38,726 nt of DNA from an uncultured Bacteroidales bacterium (GCA_946402945.1 CAMIYB010000010.1:1-38726); one strand, 5' to 3'; counted from the stretch's first letter, positions 16,324-25,620 are shown. The notes: generated by a model not told the origin, from the sequence alone. Numbers and translations are program-made.

Positions 16324-17249
16324 ATGTACACGTAATCATACCGATTGTGTGCGCCCTGACGGTTTTATCCTGCGCGCGAACGGATCATCTCGAGCCTGTG
16401 CCTGCCGCCGCCAAACGCATCCTTACCGTCCGCAGCCTGGCGCCCGGGAATGCGGCCATGCCCGCGTCCCTGGAGGTGCTGGCCTTCCGGACGGAAGATC
16501 CCCGCTATGTCTATGAACGGGCCCGCGGGACCGGGGCCGGAGTCCAGATTGCGCTGGCACCGGGCCTATACAGGCTCTATGCCCTGGGAAATATGCCTTC
16601 TTTCGAAAACGGATCGGAAACAGCGTTGCTCAATGCCCGGGCCGCCTTTGTCCAGGAAGGAAGCGACATCCCCATGACCTGTGTAGCATCGCAGACAGTG
16701 GATACGCGAAGTGCCGGCGAGATCACTTTCGAGATGGAAAGGCTTTGGGCACGCATCGTCCTTGAGGGGGGCGTCACCATAGAAGGAGGGACGCTGTGCA
16801 GTATTTTCGTGCTGAACATCCCGGAAAGCACCCCCTTGTTCGGCCCGCCTCTGGCCGGAGAAATGATCAACCACCGCGGTATCGGACTGAGCGAAAACGG
16901 GACGGTGCTGGATCCCGATGCGCCGCAATACACCTATCATAACGGTCCCGTTACAGGGGACCTGGTCTTTTACGCCCATCCCAATCCGGCGGAAGAAGCA
17001 TCATCCCGCCAGGAGGAAGACGATGTCACAAAAGTCGTCCTGGCCGTCCGGCAGGGTGAAAAAATCCGCTTCTTTCCCATCGGCCTGCCCCATTTGGCGC
17101 GGAATCACACCTACACCCTGTCCGGCATCCATATCAGCGACAGGCCCGGCTCCACCAGCCCGAACACGTATGTCCCAGAAATACAGACCGTCCAGTTCAC
17201 CTTGAGTGTCGCGCCCTTTGTGAACTTGCAGAAAGACGAAACCATTTGA
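16320..17249 (+). CDS. Fimbrillin-like lipoprotein (accessory subunit 1)
   Basis: A 309-residue lipoprotein (signal ending VLSC, lipidated Cys18) with the two-domain beta architecture of Bacteroidales fimbrillins. Hallmarks are GLYRLYALGNMPSF, FEMERLWARI, and the C-terminal block DDVTKVVLAV ... FFPIGLPHLARNHTYTLSGI. It is a clear paralogue of the 19455 protein: the same blocks occur in the same order. It differs at the end, where SVAPFVNLQKDETI replaces the KDW motif and following tail of the other subunits. The gap to the probable major fimbrillin is 24 nt. It could be a minor shaft subunit, adaptor or cap; which one is not readable. Confidence 0.7.
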   Translation: MNVHVIIPIVCALTVLSCARTDHLEPVPAAAKRILTVRSLAPGNAAMPASLEVLAFRTEDPRYVYERARGTGAGVQIALAPGLYRLYALGNMPSFENGSETALLNARAAFVQEGSDIPMTCVASQTVDTRSAGEITFEMERLWARIVLEGGVTIEGGTLCSIFVLNIPESTPLFGPPLAGEMINHRGIGLSENGTVLDPDAPQYTYHNGPVTGDLVFYAHPNPAEEASSRQEEDDVTKVVLAVRQGEKIRFFPIGLPHLARNHTYTLSGIHISDRPGSTSPNTYVPEIQTVQFTLSVAPFVNLQKDETI

Positions 17250-17273
17250 CAAACCCATTAAAACCCAGTTTAT

Positions 17274-18653
17274 ATGAAAAAAACCATCTGTGCCGCTGCG
17301 GGCCTGATCGCAGCACTGTGCCTGGCCGGCTGTAAGAAAGACGCAGGCCGGACTGTCGGAGAAGAGTCTTCTTTCTCCGGAAATGAACGGGCGATGGCTC
17401 AGGTCACGCTCCGCATCAAGGGGGCGCCCGTCACGAAAGCCAATCCCGACCGTCCCCTGATCTCCGGCAATGAAGACAAGTTGGGGACGGTGGAAGTGTT
17501 CGTGTTCGACCGCAGGGAGAATGCCGCGACCTTCGGGCTGCTGGAGTCCTACAAGAAGGCCGATGCCGCCGACATCTCGGACGGGAGCGCGACCGTCAGT
17601 TTCAACACGTCCATCGGAAAGAAACACATCTATGTCGTGGCCAATGCCAGTGAAAACGCCGCCACTTCCCCGGTTACGCCCAGGCTGGCGGATTCCATTT
17701 TCGACGAAGACGACCTGCTGGGAGCCCTTTCAAACTACACGGACAATGCCTCCGCTCAGTTTATCATGGTCGGATCGGTCGAGAATGCGAGCCATTCCAC
17801 GGAACCGGAACTGGCTGAGGGAAGTGCCGACGCCAACAATCTGAGTTGCCAGTTAAGAAGGATCGTATCGCGGATCAAACTGGACGAGATCGTCGCGGAC
17901 TTCACCTCGCCAGCGCTCCGTAAGGCGACTTTCAAAGTGACGCGGGTCTATTTGATGAATATCGCCAGGCAGGCCAAATACTTCAATGGCCGCTGGGAAG
18001 ATGTCTTCGGTGTGGACGCCGCTACCGGCCAGAATGCCGCCAGCGCCATTTCCGCCGCGGCTTCTTTCCCGAAGATCGGCCAGACGCCTTTCAAGCCCGC
18101 CGCCTCTGTCGGAAAATACTACGTCTATGCCATGCCGGCTGCAAATGGTTCTGCCGCAAACGGTTATCACAACTGGATGGATCCTGCCTCCTTCAATGCC
18201 GCTTCCGGCGTGACGCTTTCCCTGCCGGAGACGGATGCCTTTTCCTGCGTGAAGTTCACCACCGGCAACACCCTCTTCCCTTCCGCCGGGAACGGCAACC
18301 ACATGGAGCCCGACCATTGCTTTTATGCCTATCCCAATCCGGCCGTCCCCGCCGGGAGCCAGTCTGAAACGGATCTGACCACGAAAGTCGTCATCGAGAC
18401 GGAAATCGAGATCGACGGCACGACCCAGCGTATGTATTATCCGATTTCCATCCCGTACCTGCAGCCCAATTATGCCTACGAGATCGGGAAAGTTACGATC
18501 AAGCGTCTGGGTTCGACGGATCCTTTCCATCCCGTCACGACGGCCGATTGCAGTTTCGTCATAACGGTCAAGGATTGGGATACCGGCGATATCCAGGGCC
18601 AGTACAACAATGAATCCGCCGCAGAAGGCGAAAACGACCAATTTGTCATCTAA
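17274..18653 (+). CDS. Probable major fimbrial subunit (FimA/Mfa1-like fimbrillin)
   Basis: A 459-residue lipoprotein precursor with lipobox LAGC (Cys20). An N-terminal pro-segment ends near NER-AMAQVTLRIKG (Arg39), a plausible site for the arginine-specific maturation known for FimA-type pilins. The N-terminal domain begins with VTKANPDRPL and GTVEVFVFD; the C-terminal half carries YYVYAMPAANGS, HCFYAYPNPA, TTKVVIETE and the closing SFVITVKDW strand. Known type V pilins assemble by strand exchange after proteolysis. Size, composition and position before the anchor gene argue for the shaft subunit. Fimbrillin identity is well supported; the cleavage site and major-subunit role are inferred. 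Confidence 0.8.
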   Translation: MKKTICAAAGLIAALCLAGCKKDAGRTVGEESSFSGNERAMAQVTLRIKGAPVTKANPDRPLISGNEDKLGTVEVFVFDRRENAATFGLLESYKKADAADISDGSATVSFNTSIGKKHIYVVANASENAATSPVTPRLADSIFDEDDLLGALSNYTDNASAQFIMVGSVENASHSTEPELAEGSADANNLSCQLRRIVSRIKLDEIVADFTSPALRKATFKVTRVYLMNIARQAKYFNGRWEDVFGVDAATGQNAASAISAAASFPKIGQTPFKPAASVGKYYVYAMPAANGSAANGYHNWMDPASFNAASGVTLSLPETDAFSCVKFTTGNTLFPSAGNGNHMEPDHCFYAYPNPAVPAGSQSETDLTTKVVIETEIEIDGTTQRMYYPISIPYLQPNYAYEIGKVTIKRLGSTDPFHPVTTADCSFVITVKDWDTGDIQGQYNNESAAEGENDQFVI

Positions 18654-18660
18654 ACAGTAT

Positions 18661-19449
18661 ATGAAACGGCTGCTGCTTTTGTCCTTCCTCCCGGTCCTTC
18701 TCGGAGTCTCCTGCTCCGTCAAGGAGGACCGGTCGGAATGCCCGGCCCTTCTGCATGTCAGTCTGGAGCGGATCCCGTCCGTCCTGCGGGATGTTCCCCT
18801 CAGACTGGAGGTGGACGCTGCCGACGGGAAGTTCCGGTGGCAGGCGGATGTCCTGGCCGAAGACGGTCCGGTATGCCTGCATGTACCGCGCGGACCGCTG
18901 CGGATCGATGCCGTCTGGGAATCCGGCAGCCCGTCGGGCGTGAAAGCAGTCCTGCCTCCTTCCGGCTCTGAAGCCGACAGTCTTTTTGCCTACCGGGCCC
19001 TTCTGGATTGCCGGGGCGAATCCCTTGCGGATACTGTATATCTCCACAAACAGTGGTGCCGCCTCACGCTTCGCCTCCTGCACGCACAGATGTGGGAAAA
19101 CTACCAGTTCGAGATCATCGGCAACTGGAACGGCTTCCGTCTGGATACGCTGGAGCCCCTGGCGGGTCCCCTGCGCATCCAGCCCCGGAAGGTATGGGAA
19201 GACTGCTATGAGGCCCGTATCCTGAGACAGGGTGACGACGGTCTGCTGCTGGAGGTATTCGGCAGCGACAGCGGCCCCAAGGCCCTTGCCAGTTACCCGC
19301 TTGGCCGGATGATGCGCGAGGCCGGTTTCAGTTGGACGGAAGAGGATTTGAGAGATGTCATCCTGACCCTGGATCCAACCCGGGCCGTGCTGGAAGTCGA
19401 AATAGCGCCATGGGATGAAAGCCATCCCATCGGTGAAATAACAATCTGA
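18661..19449 (+). CDS. Mfa2/FimB-type fimbrial anchor lipoprotein
   Basis: A 262-residue lipoprotein (lipobox GVSC, Cys18). The mature start SVKEDRSECPALLHVSLE is the hallmark of the Mfa2/FimB family, in which Cys, DR and CP sit close to the lipidated end. Two beta-sandwich domains follow, with KQWCRLTLRLL and FEIIGNWNGFRLDTLEP in the second. In P. gingivalis such proteins hold the fibre to the outer membrane and limit its length. The gene starts 7 nt after the probable shaft gene, the classic shaft-anchor order. ATG 18661 was chosen because it begins the signal; an in-frame extension to 18610 lies inside the preceding gene. Family call good, function by analogy. Confidence 0.8.
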   Translation: MKRLLLLSFLPVLLGVSCSVKEDRSECPALLHVSLERIPSVLRDVPLRLEVDAADGKFRWQADVLAEDGPVCLHVPRGPLRIDAVWESGSPSGVKAVLPPSGSEADSLFAYRALLDCRGESLADTVYLHKQWCRLTLRLLHAQMWENYQFEIIGNWNGFRLDTLEPLAGPLRIQPRKVWEDCYEARILRQGDDGLLLEVFGSDSGPKALASYPLGRMMREAGFSWTEEDLRDVILTLDPTRAVLEVEIAPWDESHPIGEITI

Positions 19450-19454
19450 ATAAA

Positions 19455-20498
19455 ATGAAAAGAATCCATTCTTATCTGCTGGCAGCGATGGCTGCCGCCG
19501 CCCTGTGCGCATGCCGCACGGAGGCCATTCCCGAGGGGGCTCCTGCCGGCCCGTCTCTCCTCGAAATCGAAGTCTCCGGATCCGGAGACGCGCTCACGAA
19601 GGCTGATCTGCAAACGACTGCCGAGGCCAGCATCAGTTCCTTTGAGGTCTTTGTCTTTCTCTCTTCCGACACATCCGTCCCCTATGTCCACGAGGTTTTC
19701 AGCGGGACAAGCGGGACCCTCTCCCTTCCGCAGGGAAAGACCTATAAGGTGTACGCAATGGCCAATATGCCTGATTTTTCGGATGTCACGTCCGAGAGTT
19801 CCCTGCTGGCAAAGACAGTCGGCTATGGCAGCAACACCCGTTCATCCTTTGCCATGAGCGCCCCGGCGCAGACCGTTACTCTTTCGGGCAACAAAACCCT
19901 CAACTTTACCTTGCAAAGACTTTGCTCAAAGGTTGAGATTTCTGGTGCTATCCAATTGGATTTCAGCGGAAATGCTTATCTGGCAGCCAAGACATCTTCC
20001 ATCAAATCCGTCTTTCTTACCCAGATTCCCTCCGCTTGTGGCGCCATCTCCGCCACGCCCGCTTCCACCTATCTGATGACCGGGAATCCGGCGGGATCGG
20101 ACGGAACGGTCAGCGGCCAGGCCGATATCTGCTTCCGAAACAATACGGCAAACGCCTCCCCCTGGGGGCAGTTGGTCCTGTACGGTTATCCGAACAACGC
20201 CACGGAGGCGACCTCCCGGACGGGGATCGACCATGTAACGAAAGTCGCCATCTGCGTGGATATCGACGGAACGCTCAATTTCTACACCATCGGCATCCCG
20301 TCCATGGCAAGGAACACGCTCTACACCATTTCCAACGTCAAGATAAGCCGGGAAGGCGCGGATTCTCCGGAATCCTATGTCCCTGACAAGGCGGTGCTTA
20401 CATGTAAAGTATCCGTCAAGGATTGGGTCGCGGGGACTGTCTCCGGCAGGTACAATGAAACGGATACGGACGGAAGCATCGTCTTCCGCCGCCAATAA
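19455..20498 (+). CDS. Fimbrillin-like lipoprotein (accessory subunit 2)
   Basis: A 347-residue lipoprotein (lipobox LCAC, Cys20). Fimbrillin hallmarks are DALTKADLQ, SSFEVFVFLSSD, TYKVYAMANMPDFSD, FTLQRLCSKVEI, DHVTKVAICVDIDG, FYTIGIPSMARNTLYTISNV and CKVSVKDW. The order and spacing match the 16320 protein, which is its paralogue, but here the terminal KDW strand and tail are kept. It lies between the anchor and the giant tip gene (5 and 7 nt gaps), where minor tip-complex subunits (FimC/D/E or Mfa3/4 in P. gingivalis) are usually encoded. An adaptor between shaft and tip is the likely role by position. Confidence 0.75.
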   Translation: MKRIHSYLLAAMAAAALCACRTEAIPEGAPAGPSLLEIEVSGSGDALTKADLQTTAEASISSFEVFVFLSSDTSVPYVHEVFSGTSGTLSLPQGKTYKVYAMANMPDFSDVTSESSLLAKTVGYGSNTRSSFAMSAPAQTVTLSGNKTLNFTLQRLCSKVEISGAIQLDFSGNAYLAAKTSSIKSVFLTQIPSACGAISATPASTYLMTGNPAGSDGTVSGQADICFRNNTANASPWGQLVLYGYPNNATEATSRTGIDHVTKVAICVDIDGTLNFYTIGIPSMARNTLYTISNVKISREGADSPESYVPDKAVLTCKVSVKDWVAGTVSGRYNETDTDGSIVFRRQ

Positions 20499-20505
20499 AA
20501 CGGAC

Positions 20506-23500
20506 ATGGACAAAAGGATTTCTCTTTTCGGCCTGCTTCTGGGTACGCTGCTCTTTGCGGCGGCCTGTATCCGGGAGCAGCCCGTTCCCGACAGACCCGC
20601 CACGGAGATTCCCGACGGGTTTGCCCGCTACCGCCTTTCCATCGGAGGCGCCGATCCCGGTACAAAGAGTTCCCTGAACGTCTCGACGGAGCGGATTACA
20701 TCCGCCGCGGTCGCCGTTTACCGGGGCGGACATCTGGAATCGGTCCTCCGCTGGGACGGCAGCGGCAATTCTTCGACGCTTCTGCTGGAAAAAGATGTCC
20801 GGTACGCCCTGTATGCCGTAACGGGATCGCTCCTGACCCAGCAGGATTTTCCGGCGGAGGAGGCGGCGCTTTCAGAGATGCATTGCACGCTCTGGGACCC
20901 TGATACGGATGAATTCCTTTGCCAGGAAGGCGGTTTTACCTACATTCCGATGGCAGGCACCGCCAGCGGGCGGCCCGAAGACCTCGACATCATCGACGGT
21001 ACGCAGGACGGACTGATCCACTTGACACTGGAACGCTTGTTCGCCCAGGTTTTCTTCGACAAAGTGCGCCTGTCTCCGGAAGCGGCCCGGTACTACAGCG
21101 TTAGCGGACAGGAGTTTTCTGTCTGTAATAATGCCAGCGTGCTGTTTCCTTTTTCGCAGCGGCCGAGTCCTACCGTCCGGCCGGGCACCTTCGACCACGA
21201 GGACTGCTATGCGCCGGCCGGCATCCGTTACGCCCTGACTCCGGAGAACCTGCAGGGCAATCTCCTGCCCCGGAACGACGATCCCTACCAGAAAACGGCG
21301 GAGAGCCTGCAGGCCGTCGGCCGGGATCCGGACGCGGAAACCTATGTCAGGGTGCGCGTGTCCTTTCATTCCGATTATGGTGTCAGCGGGCAAGGGATCT
21401 ACCGCTTTTATCTGGGAGACGATGACACTTCGGATTTTTCCGTCCGCCGTAACACCTGTTACCGCGTGAGCCTGTATCTGACCCTGGACGGGATGGAACT
21501 CAAAGACAACTGGAAAGTGGAGGAAATCAGCCTGCAGGACAACCGCAGCCTCCAACTGTTCAGCGAGCCCGAGCCTGTAGCCCCCGGCGGGACCGTCCGG
21601 ATTGCCTGCCGCTGGAGTCGCAGAGGAAGCAGTTTTGAGGACTTCTCGACCGATTACGGGGCCTCCCAGGGTTGGAGTTTCGGGACCGGCGATCAGGTGG
21701 CGGTTTATGTAGAAGACGGAAGTGCGAATTCGCTGAGCGTGACGCAGGAGGAAGCGGTCCGCTGTCCAGGCTGCGGAACCCTGTTCCTGGGATGGCCGAC
21801 AGCCGGGAGCGGACGATTGCGGATGATCTTTCTGCTGCGTTATTGCAGCGGGACCATTAACGGAGAGAAACACTGTCTTCGTTGCGGTGCGCTGGTCAGC
21901 GGGGCCAACGGAACGGAAAGCGACACCGCCTTCAAGAAAGCCACTTCCGAACAGATCGTATCCTGCGGTGTCATCCGGTACACGGTCCCGGCCGACACCG
22001 AACCCTGGTCCGTCATCCCCCTGTACGCGCAGACTTTTGACGGAAAAGTCAGCGACTGTCTGGAACTGCAGGTGGCATCCGATTCCCCCAACACCTATCG
22101 CTGGGCCAATGGACGGCCGTCCTATGTCGCTCAAAAAGGCGTCCTGACGGCGACTACAGGCACGGGCATCACCGGAGTCCGTTTCAGCGTAGCGCCGGGG
22201 AGCGAGGAAATGCTCAGCGTAGAAAACACCTCCGACGCGCATAACAACAAGTCCTGCACAGTCAGCGCACTTGCCCCGGGGCAGGCGCGTCTGGCCATAC
22301 GCGGATACACTTCGGACGGGCAGGAGGTCAGCTGCGGATACTATGCCCTGACGGTAAGCGCTCCGAAACTCCATTTTTCCGCGTCCTCTTATACCCTTCC
22401 GCTGACGGGTGATTTCGTTCCGACCGGGCTTTACTACAGCAAAAACGACGGGACGGTTCTGAGTGAGAGCGATTTCGACAGCGCGCTGTACGCTAGCCTG
22501 CTGGACCCTGTCCTGGAAATGAAGGAGGGCTCGCTCCTGGCTCCCTATGTGACTCTTTCCAGCCATGGGGGCACAGGAGCGTCAGATCCGGGTGTGGAAC
22601 TGCATTCGCTCCGCGCCAACGGCCGTCCGCTTGCGCCTGCAGATTTTTCCGACGAAAGTTCTGTCCTGCAAGCACTTCCTCTTGCATCGTCGCTGCGTGA
22701 TCGCATCGTGGCAGAGGTTCCACTGGGCCTGGCGGATCCCTTCCCCGCCCTGAATGCCAATGTGATGCTGGGCGCGGTGGACAACGTGATCCTCCTCCAG
22801 GACGGACCATCGACGCAACCCCTTCCCCACGCCCGTCCCGGATCGTGCCTTCCCGGAGAGAAAATTCTCTTCAGAGCTCCCCTCAATCCCGCCTACCGGA
22901 TCGAAGATATCGCTTTCGAAGGCGGCGGCGACCTTCGTTTCGCCGTCCATCCCGAATTGAACGGATATGGACTCACGCCTGTCCTGGGCAGCGCATCGGG
23001 GACTCTCTCTGCCGGCCGGAAGGAACTCTATCTGGATTTGGTCCACAAAACGACGGGCGAGCATTACACCCTGAAGTCCATCGGCTATGTGGACATCTAT
23101 CTGCATGCCTTCCTGGGGGCTTCCCTGCAGGAGTCCTACGCCAATACGTACCATGGTATCCGGCCCCGTTCGCCCGGGACCCTCTATACGGATTTCACGC
23201 TTTCGACCGCGACGGAATACCCGACGCCCGATTATGAAGTATCCTACGATCTGGTAACGGGGAATAATGCCGGTCTGGAAGCATTGAAGGCCCGTCTTTC
23301 CGGGGCGAAGTTCCTCCTGCACAAGAAGCGCTGGACGGATAACTGGCGCTATTGCAGCGAAAAAGACCTGCCCTATATGGAGAAGGAAATCCCCGCCCGC
23401 TACACGGACGGAAAGGAATATGTCCCTAGGAATATCTTTTCCATCGCGCCATACGGTTATCTGGATTCCATGATTATCGTCGGGCCCACGCATCACAGTT

Positions 23501-23919
23501 ACGACGGAGGATATGCCATCCGCAACAACAGCATCGAGTACAGCACGGACAATACCACCCTGCTCAATATCCAGAACTGGTCCTGCGACTATGAAAGGGT
23601 CTTTACGACGCACGGGCTGGTACGAGCCTTCGGCGAGCCCGTCTATGCCATCCGCTTCGGTCATTGGCGGCAGGAACACATGTGGCCGGGCTATGCCGAA
23701 TACGGAAACGTCTGGGCCTGCTTCTGCAAGGATTATTATCCGGCTCTCCGCGTGGATTTATCAGGCCTGCCCTCAAGCCTGGACGTGGTCGACAATCCAG
23801 ACGAGGGCACCAGGACCCTGTCGGTTCCCGGCGCCCCCTACTATGTCATAACTGTCGGAAAGGACAATCGTTACACCTGGAGCAAATGGATTACGCCCCG
23901 GACGGAATTCAAATATTGA
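20506..23919 (+). CDS. Giant fimbrial tip-type lipoprotein with zinc-knuckle motifs
   Basis: A 1137-residue lipoprotein (lipobox AAAC, Cys21). Residues ~25-350 read as a fimbrillin-like beta region (PGTKSSLNVS, AAVAVYRGG, VRYALYAV, LTLERLFAQVFF, RVSLYLTLDGMELKDNW). Residues ~360-620 include an Ig-like stretch (ISLQDNRSLQLF, VTQEEAVRCPGC) into which two CxxCG knuckles are set: Cys420/Cys423 and Cys457/Cys460. Residues ~620-1137 are beta-rich with many Tyr and Trp towards the end. Large final genes of this kind, often annotated DUF4906, encode probable tip adhesins. Start ATG 20506 begins the signal; the frame upstream overlaps the previous gene. The stop overlaps the convergent mutase gene by 11 bp. 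Binding target unknown. Confidence 0.72.
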   Translation: MDKRISLFGLLLGTLLFAAACIREQPVPDRPATEIPDGFARYRLSIGGADPGTKSSLNVSTERITSAAVAVYRGGHLESVLRWDGSGNSSTLLLEKDVRYALYAVTGSLLTQQDFPAEEAALSEMHCTLWDPDTDEFLCQEGGFTYIPMAGTASGRPEDLDIIDGTQDGLIHLTLERLFAQVFFDKVRLSPEAARYYSVSGQEFSVCNNASVLFPFSQRPSPTVRPGTFDHEDCYAPAGIRYALTPENLQGNLLPRNDDPYQKTAESLQAVGRDPDAETYVRVRVSFHSDYGVSGQGIYRFYLGDDDTSDFSVRRNTCYRVSLYLTLDGMELKDNWKVEEISLQDNRSLQLFSEPEPVAPGGTVRIACRWSRRGSSFEDFSTDYGASQGWSFGTGDQVAVYVEDGSANSLSVTQEEAVRCPGCGTLFLGWPTAGSGRLRMIFLLRYCSGTINGEKHCLRCGALVSGANGTESDTAFKKATSEQIVSCGVIRYTVPADTEPWSVIPLYAQTFDGKVSDCLELQVASDSPNTYRWANGRPSYVAQKGVLTATTGTGITGVRFSVAPGSEEMLSVENTSDAHNNKSCTVSALAPGQARLAIRGYTSDGQEVSCGYYALTVSAPKLHFSASSYTLPLTGDFVPTGLYYSKNDGTVLSESDFDSALYASLLDPVLEMKEGSLLAPYVTLSSHGGTGASDPGVELHSLRANGRPLAPADFSDESSVLQALPLASSLRDRIVAEVPLGLADPFPALNANVMLGAVDNVILLQDGPSTQPLPHARPGSCLPGEKILFRAPLNPAYRIEDIAFEGGGDLRFAVHPELNGYGLTPVLGSASGTLSAGRKELYLDLVHKTTGEHYTLKSIGYVDIYLHAFLGASLQESYANTYHGIRPRSPGTLYTDFTLSTATEYPTPDYEVSYDLVTGNNAGLEALKARLSGAKFLLHKKRWTDNWRYCSEKDLPYMEKEIPARYTDGKEYVPRNIFSIAPYGYLDSMIIVGPTHHSYDGGYAIRNNSIEYSTDNTTLLNIQNWSCDYERVFTTHGLVRAFGEPVYAIRFGHWRQEHMWPGYAEYGNVWACFCKDYYPALRVDLSGLPSSLDVVDNPDEGTRTLSVPGAPYYVITVGKDNRYTWSKWITPRTEFKY

Positions 23920-25570
23920 CGAACTGGTCGCGCAGACGTACGATCTTTTCATCCGCATTGTCGCCCTTGGCTCCGAAGTAGAACTTGATTTTCGGCTCGG
24001 TGCCTGAAGGACGGACGGAGACGACATCACCGGCCTCGCTGAAGAACTGCAGTACGTTGGACTTCGGCTGGCCGGTCTTCTCCGGGCAGAGATAATCCAC
24101 GACGCGGACGACCCTGGCCCCGGCCAGGTCTGCGGGCGGATTCGCACGGAACCCGGCCATGATGGCCTGGATCTCTTCTGCGCCCTGCTTGCCCTTGCGG
24201 ACAAGCGAGGTCAGGCCTTCTTTCCTGTAGCCGTATTCGCGATAGATACGCTGCATCAACTGGTAGAGACTCAAACCCTGGTCGGCTGCCCAGGCGGCGC
24301 ATTCCGCCACCATCGCCGCGGTTATCTGCGCATCCTTGTCGCGGACGAACTGGCCCACGTTGAAGCCGAAACTTTCCTCGCCGCCGCAGATGAATTCGCC
24401 TGTAGATTCCTTTCTTCCGACGACTTCCGCAATGTATTTGAATCCGGTCAGCACATCATAGCATGCGACCCCGAAGGAAGCGGCGATCTCACGGATCAAT
24501 TCCGTGGTCACGATGGTCTTGACGACGTATTTCGTGGGGTCGAGCCGCCCCAGTTCCTTCCAGCGGGTCAGGATGTAGTAGGTCAGCATGGAAGCGGTCT
24601 GGTTGCCGTTGAACTGGACCATCCGGCCCTGTTCGTCCCGTACCGCGATTCCCAGCCGGTCGGCATCCGGGTCCGTGGCCATCACGATATCCGCCTTTTC
24701 CCTTTCCGCGACTTCCAGGGCCATTTTCATCGCCGCCGGCTCTTCCGGATTCGGCGAAATGACCGTCGGGAAATCGCCGTCGCTGACATCCTGCTCGGGC
24801 ACATGGAAAACCTGTTCAAAGCCCAGGCGGCGCAGGCACTCCGGCACCAGCCGGACCCCGCAACCATGCAGCGGCGTATAGACGAAGCGGATGTCCTTGT
24901 GACGGGCGCAGGCCTCGGGAGAAAGGGTAAGGGAGAGGATGTCGCGCAGATACATCTCGTCGATATCCTGTCCCATCACTTCCACCTCCCCGCATTCCTC
25001 GGTCGGCTTGAACCGGACCTGCGAAGGATCCGTGATCTTAGCGACCTCTGCGACGATATCCACATCGACGGGGGCGGTAATCTGTCCGCCGTCCGACCAG
25101 AATACCTTATAACCATTGTATTCCTTCGGGTTGTGGGAGGCCGTCACCATCACGCCGGCGACCGCCTTCTTGGCCCGGATGGCATAACTCAGTTCGGGCG
25201 TCGGGCGGATGTTGTCGAAAAGGAATACATGCAGGCCGTTGGCCGAGAGGACGTCGGCCGTGATGCGTGCAAAGAGTTTGGAGTTGTTGCGGCTGTCAAA
25301 GGAAATGCAGACCCGGAGGTCCTCGCCCTGGACATGGGCCTTGATGTAATTGGCCAGTCCCTGGGTCGCCATGCCGACCGTGTATTTGTTCATCCGGTTG
25401 GTTCCGACGCCCATCAGGCCGCGGAGGCCGCCCGTTCCGAATTCCAGGCTGCGGTAGAAGGCGTCTTCAAATCCAGCCGGGTCGGTGTTGCGCAGTTCGA
25501 TAATCTTACATTTGGTTTCCGGATCGAAGTCCCCTTCGAGCCAGCTTTTGGCAACTGATTGATAGTCCAT
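23909..25570 (-). CDS. Phosphoglucomutase/phosphomannomutase (PgcA-like phospho-sugar mutase)
   Basis: A 553-residue alpha-D-phosphohexomutase interconverting hexose 1- and 6-phosphates in the cytoplasm. All four family signatures are present: the phosphoserine loop TASHNPKEYNGYKV with Ser145, the metal loop DPDADRLG, the sugar-binding GGEESFGF, and the phosphate-binding RPSGTEPK near the C-terminus. The length and the start FGTGGLRGLMGVGTNRMN fit the long bacterial PgcA/human PGM2-like group, which may also act on pentose phosphates. Monocistronic with a -7 element at 25591-25598. Enzyme class secure; sugar preference is not. Confidence 0.93.
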   Translation of the reverse strand: MDYQSVAKSWLEGDFDPETKCKIIELRNTDPAGFEDAFYRSLEFGTGGLRGLMGVGTNRMNKYTVGMATQGLANYIKAHVQGEDLRVCISFDSRNNSKLFARITADVLSANGLHVFLFDNIRPTPELSYAIRAKKAVAGVMVTASHNPKEYNGYKVFWSDGGQITAPVDVDIVAEVAKITDPSQVRFKPTEECGEVEVMGQDIDEMYLRDILSLTLSPEACARHKDIRFVYTPLHGCGVRLVPECLRRLGFEQVFHVPEQDVSDGDFPTVISPNPEEPAAMKMALEVAEREKADIVMATDPDADRLGIAVRDEQGRMVQFNGNQTASMLTYYILTRWKELGRLDPTKYVVKTIVTTELIREIAASFGVACYDVLTGFKYIAEVVGRKESTGEFICGGEESFGFNVGQFVRDKDAQITAAMVAECAAWAADQGLSLYQLMQRIYREYGYRKEGLTSLVRKGKQGAEEIQAIMAGFRANPPADLAGARVVRVVDYLCPEKTGQPKSNVLQFFSEAGDVVSVRPSGTEPKIKFYFGAKGDNADEKIVRLRDQFVNI

Positions 25571-25590
25571 AATCTAAAGGTCGATTTGTA

Positions 25591-25598
25591 CAAAAATA
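25591..25598 (-). promoter_or_regulatory. -7 element of the phosphohexomutase gene
   Basis: TATTTTTG on the minus strand matches TAnnTTTG; leader about 16 nt to ATG 25570. Divergent from the methyltransferase promoter 22 bp away. No clear -33 element. Confidence 0.5.
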
Positions 25599-25620
25599 CA
25601 CAAAAATCCACGATTCTGCT

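Noticed and set aside
20872..22566. A 564-codon minus-strand frame within the giant tip gene
   Set aside because: The plus-strand frame runs unbroken for 1137 residues with a lipoprotein signal and coupling to its operon; the antisense frame has no recognisable features.
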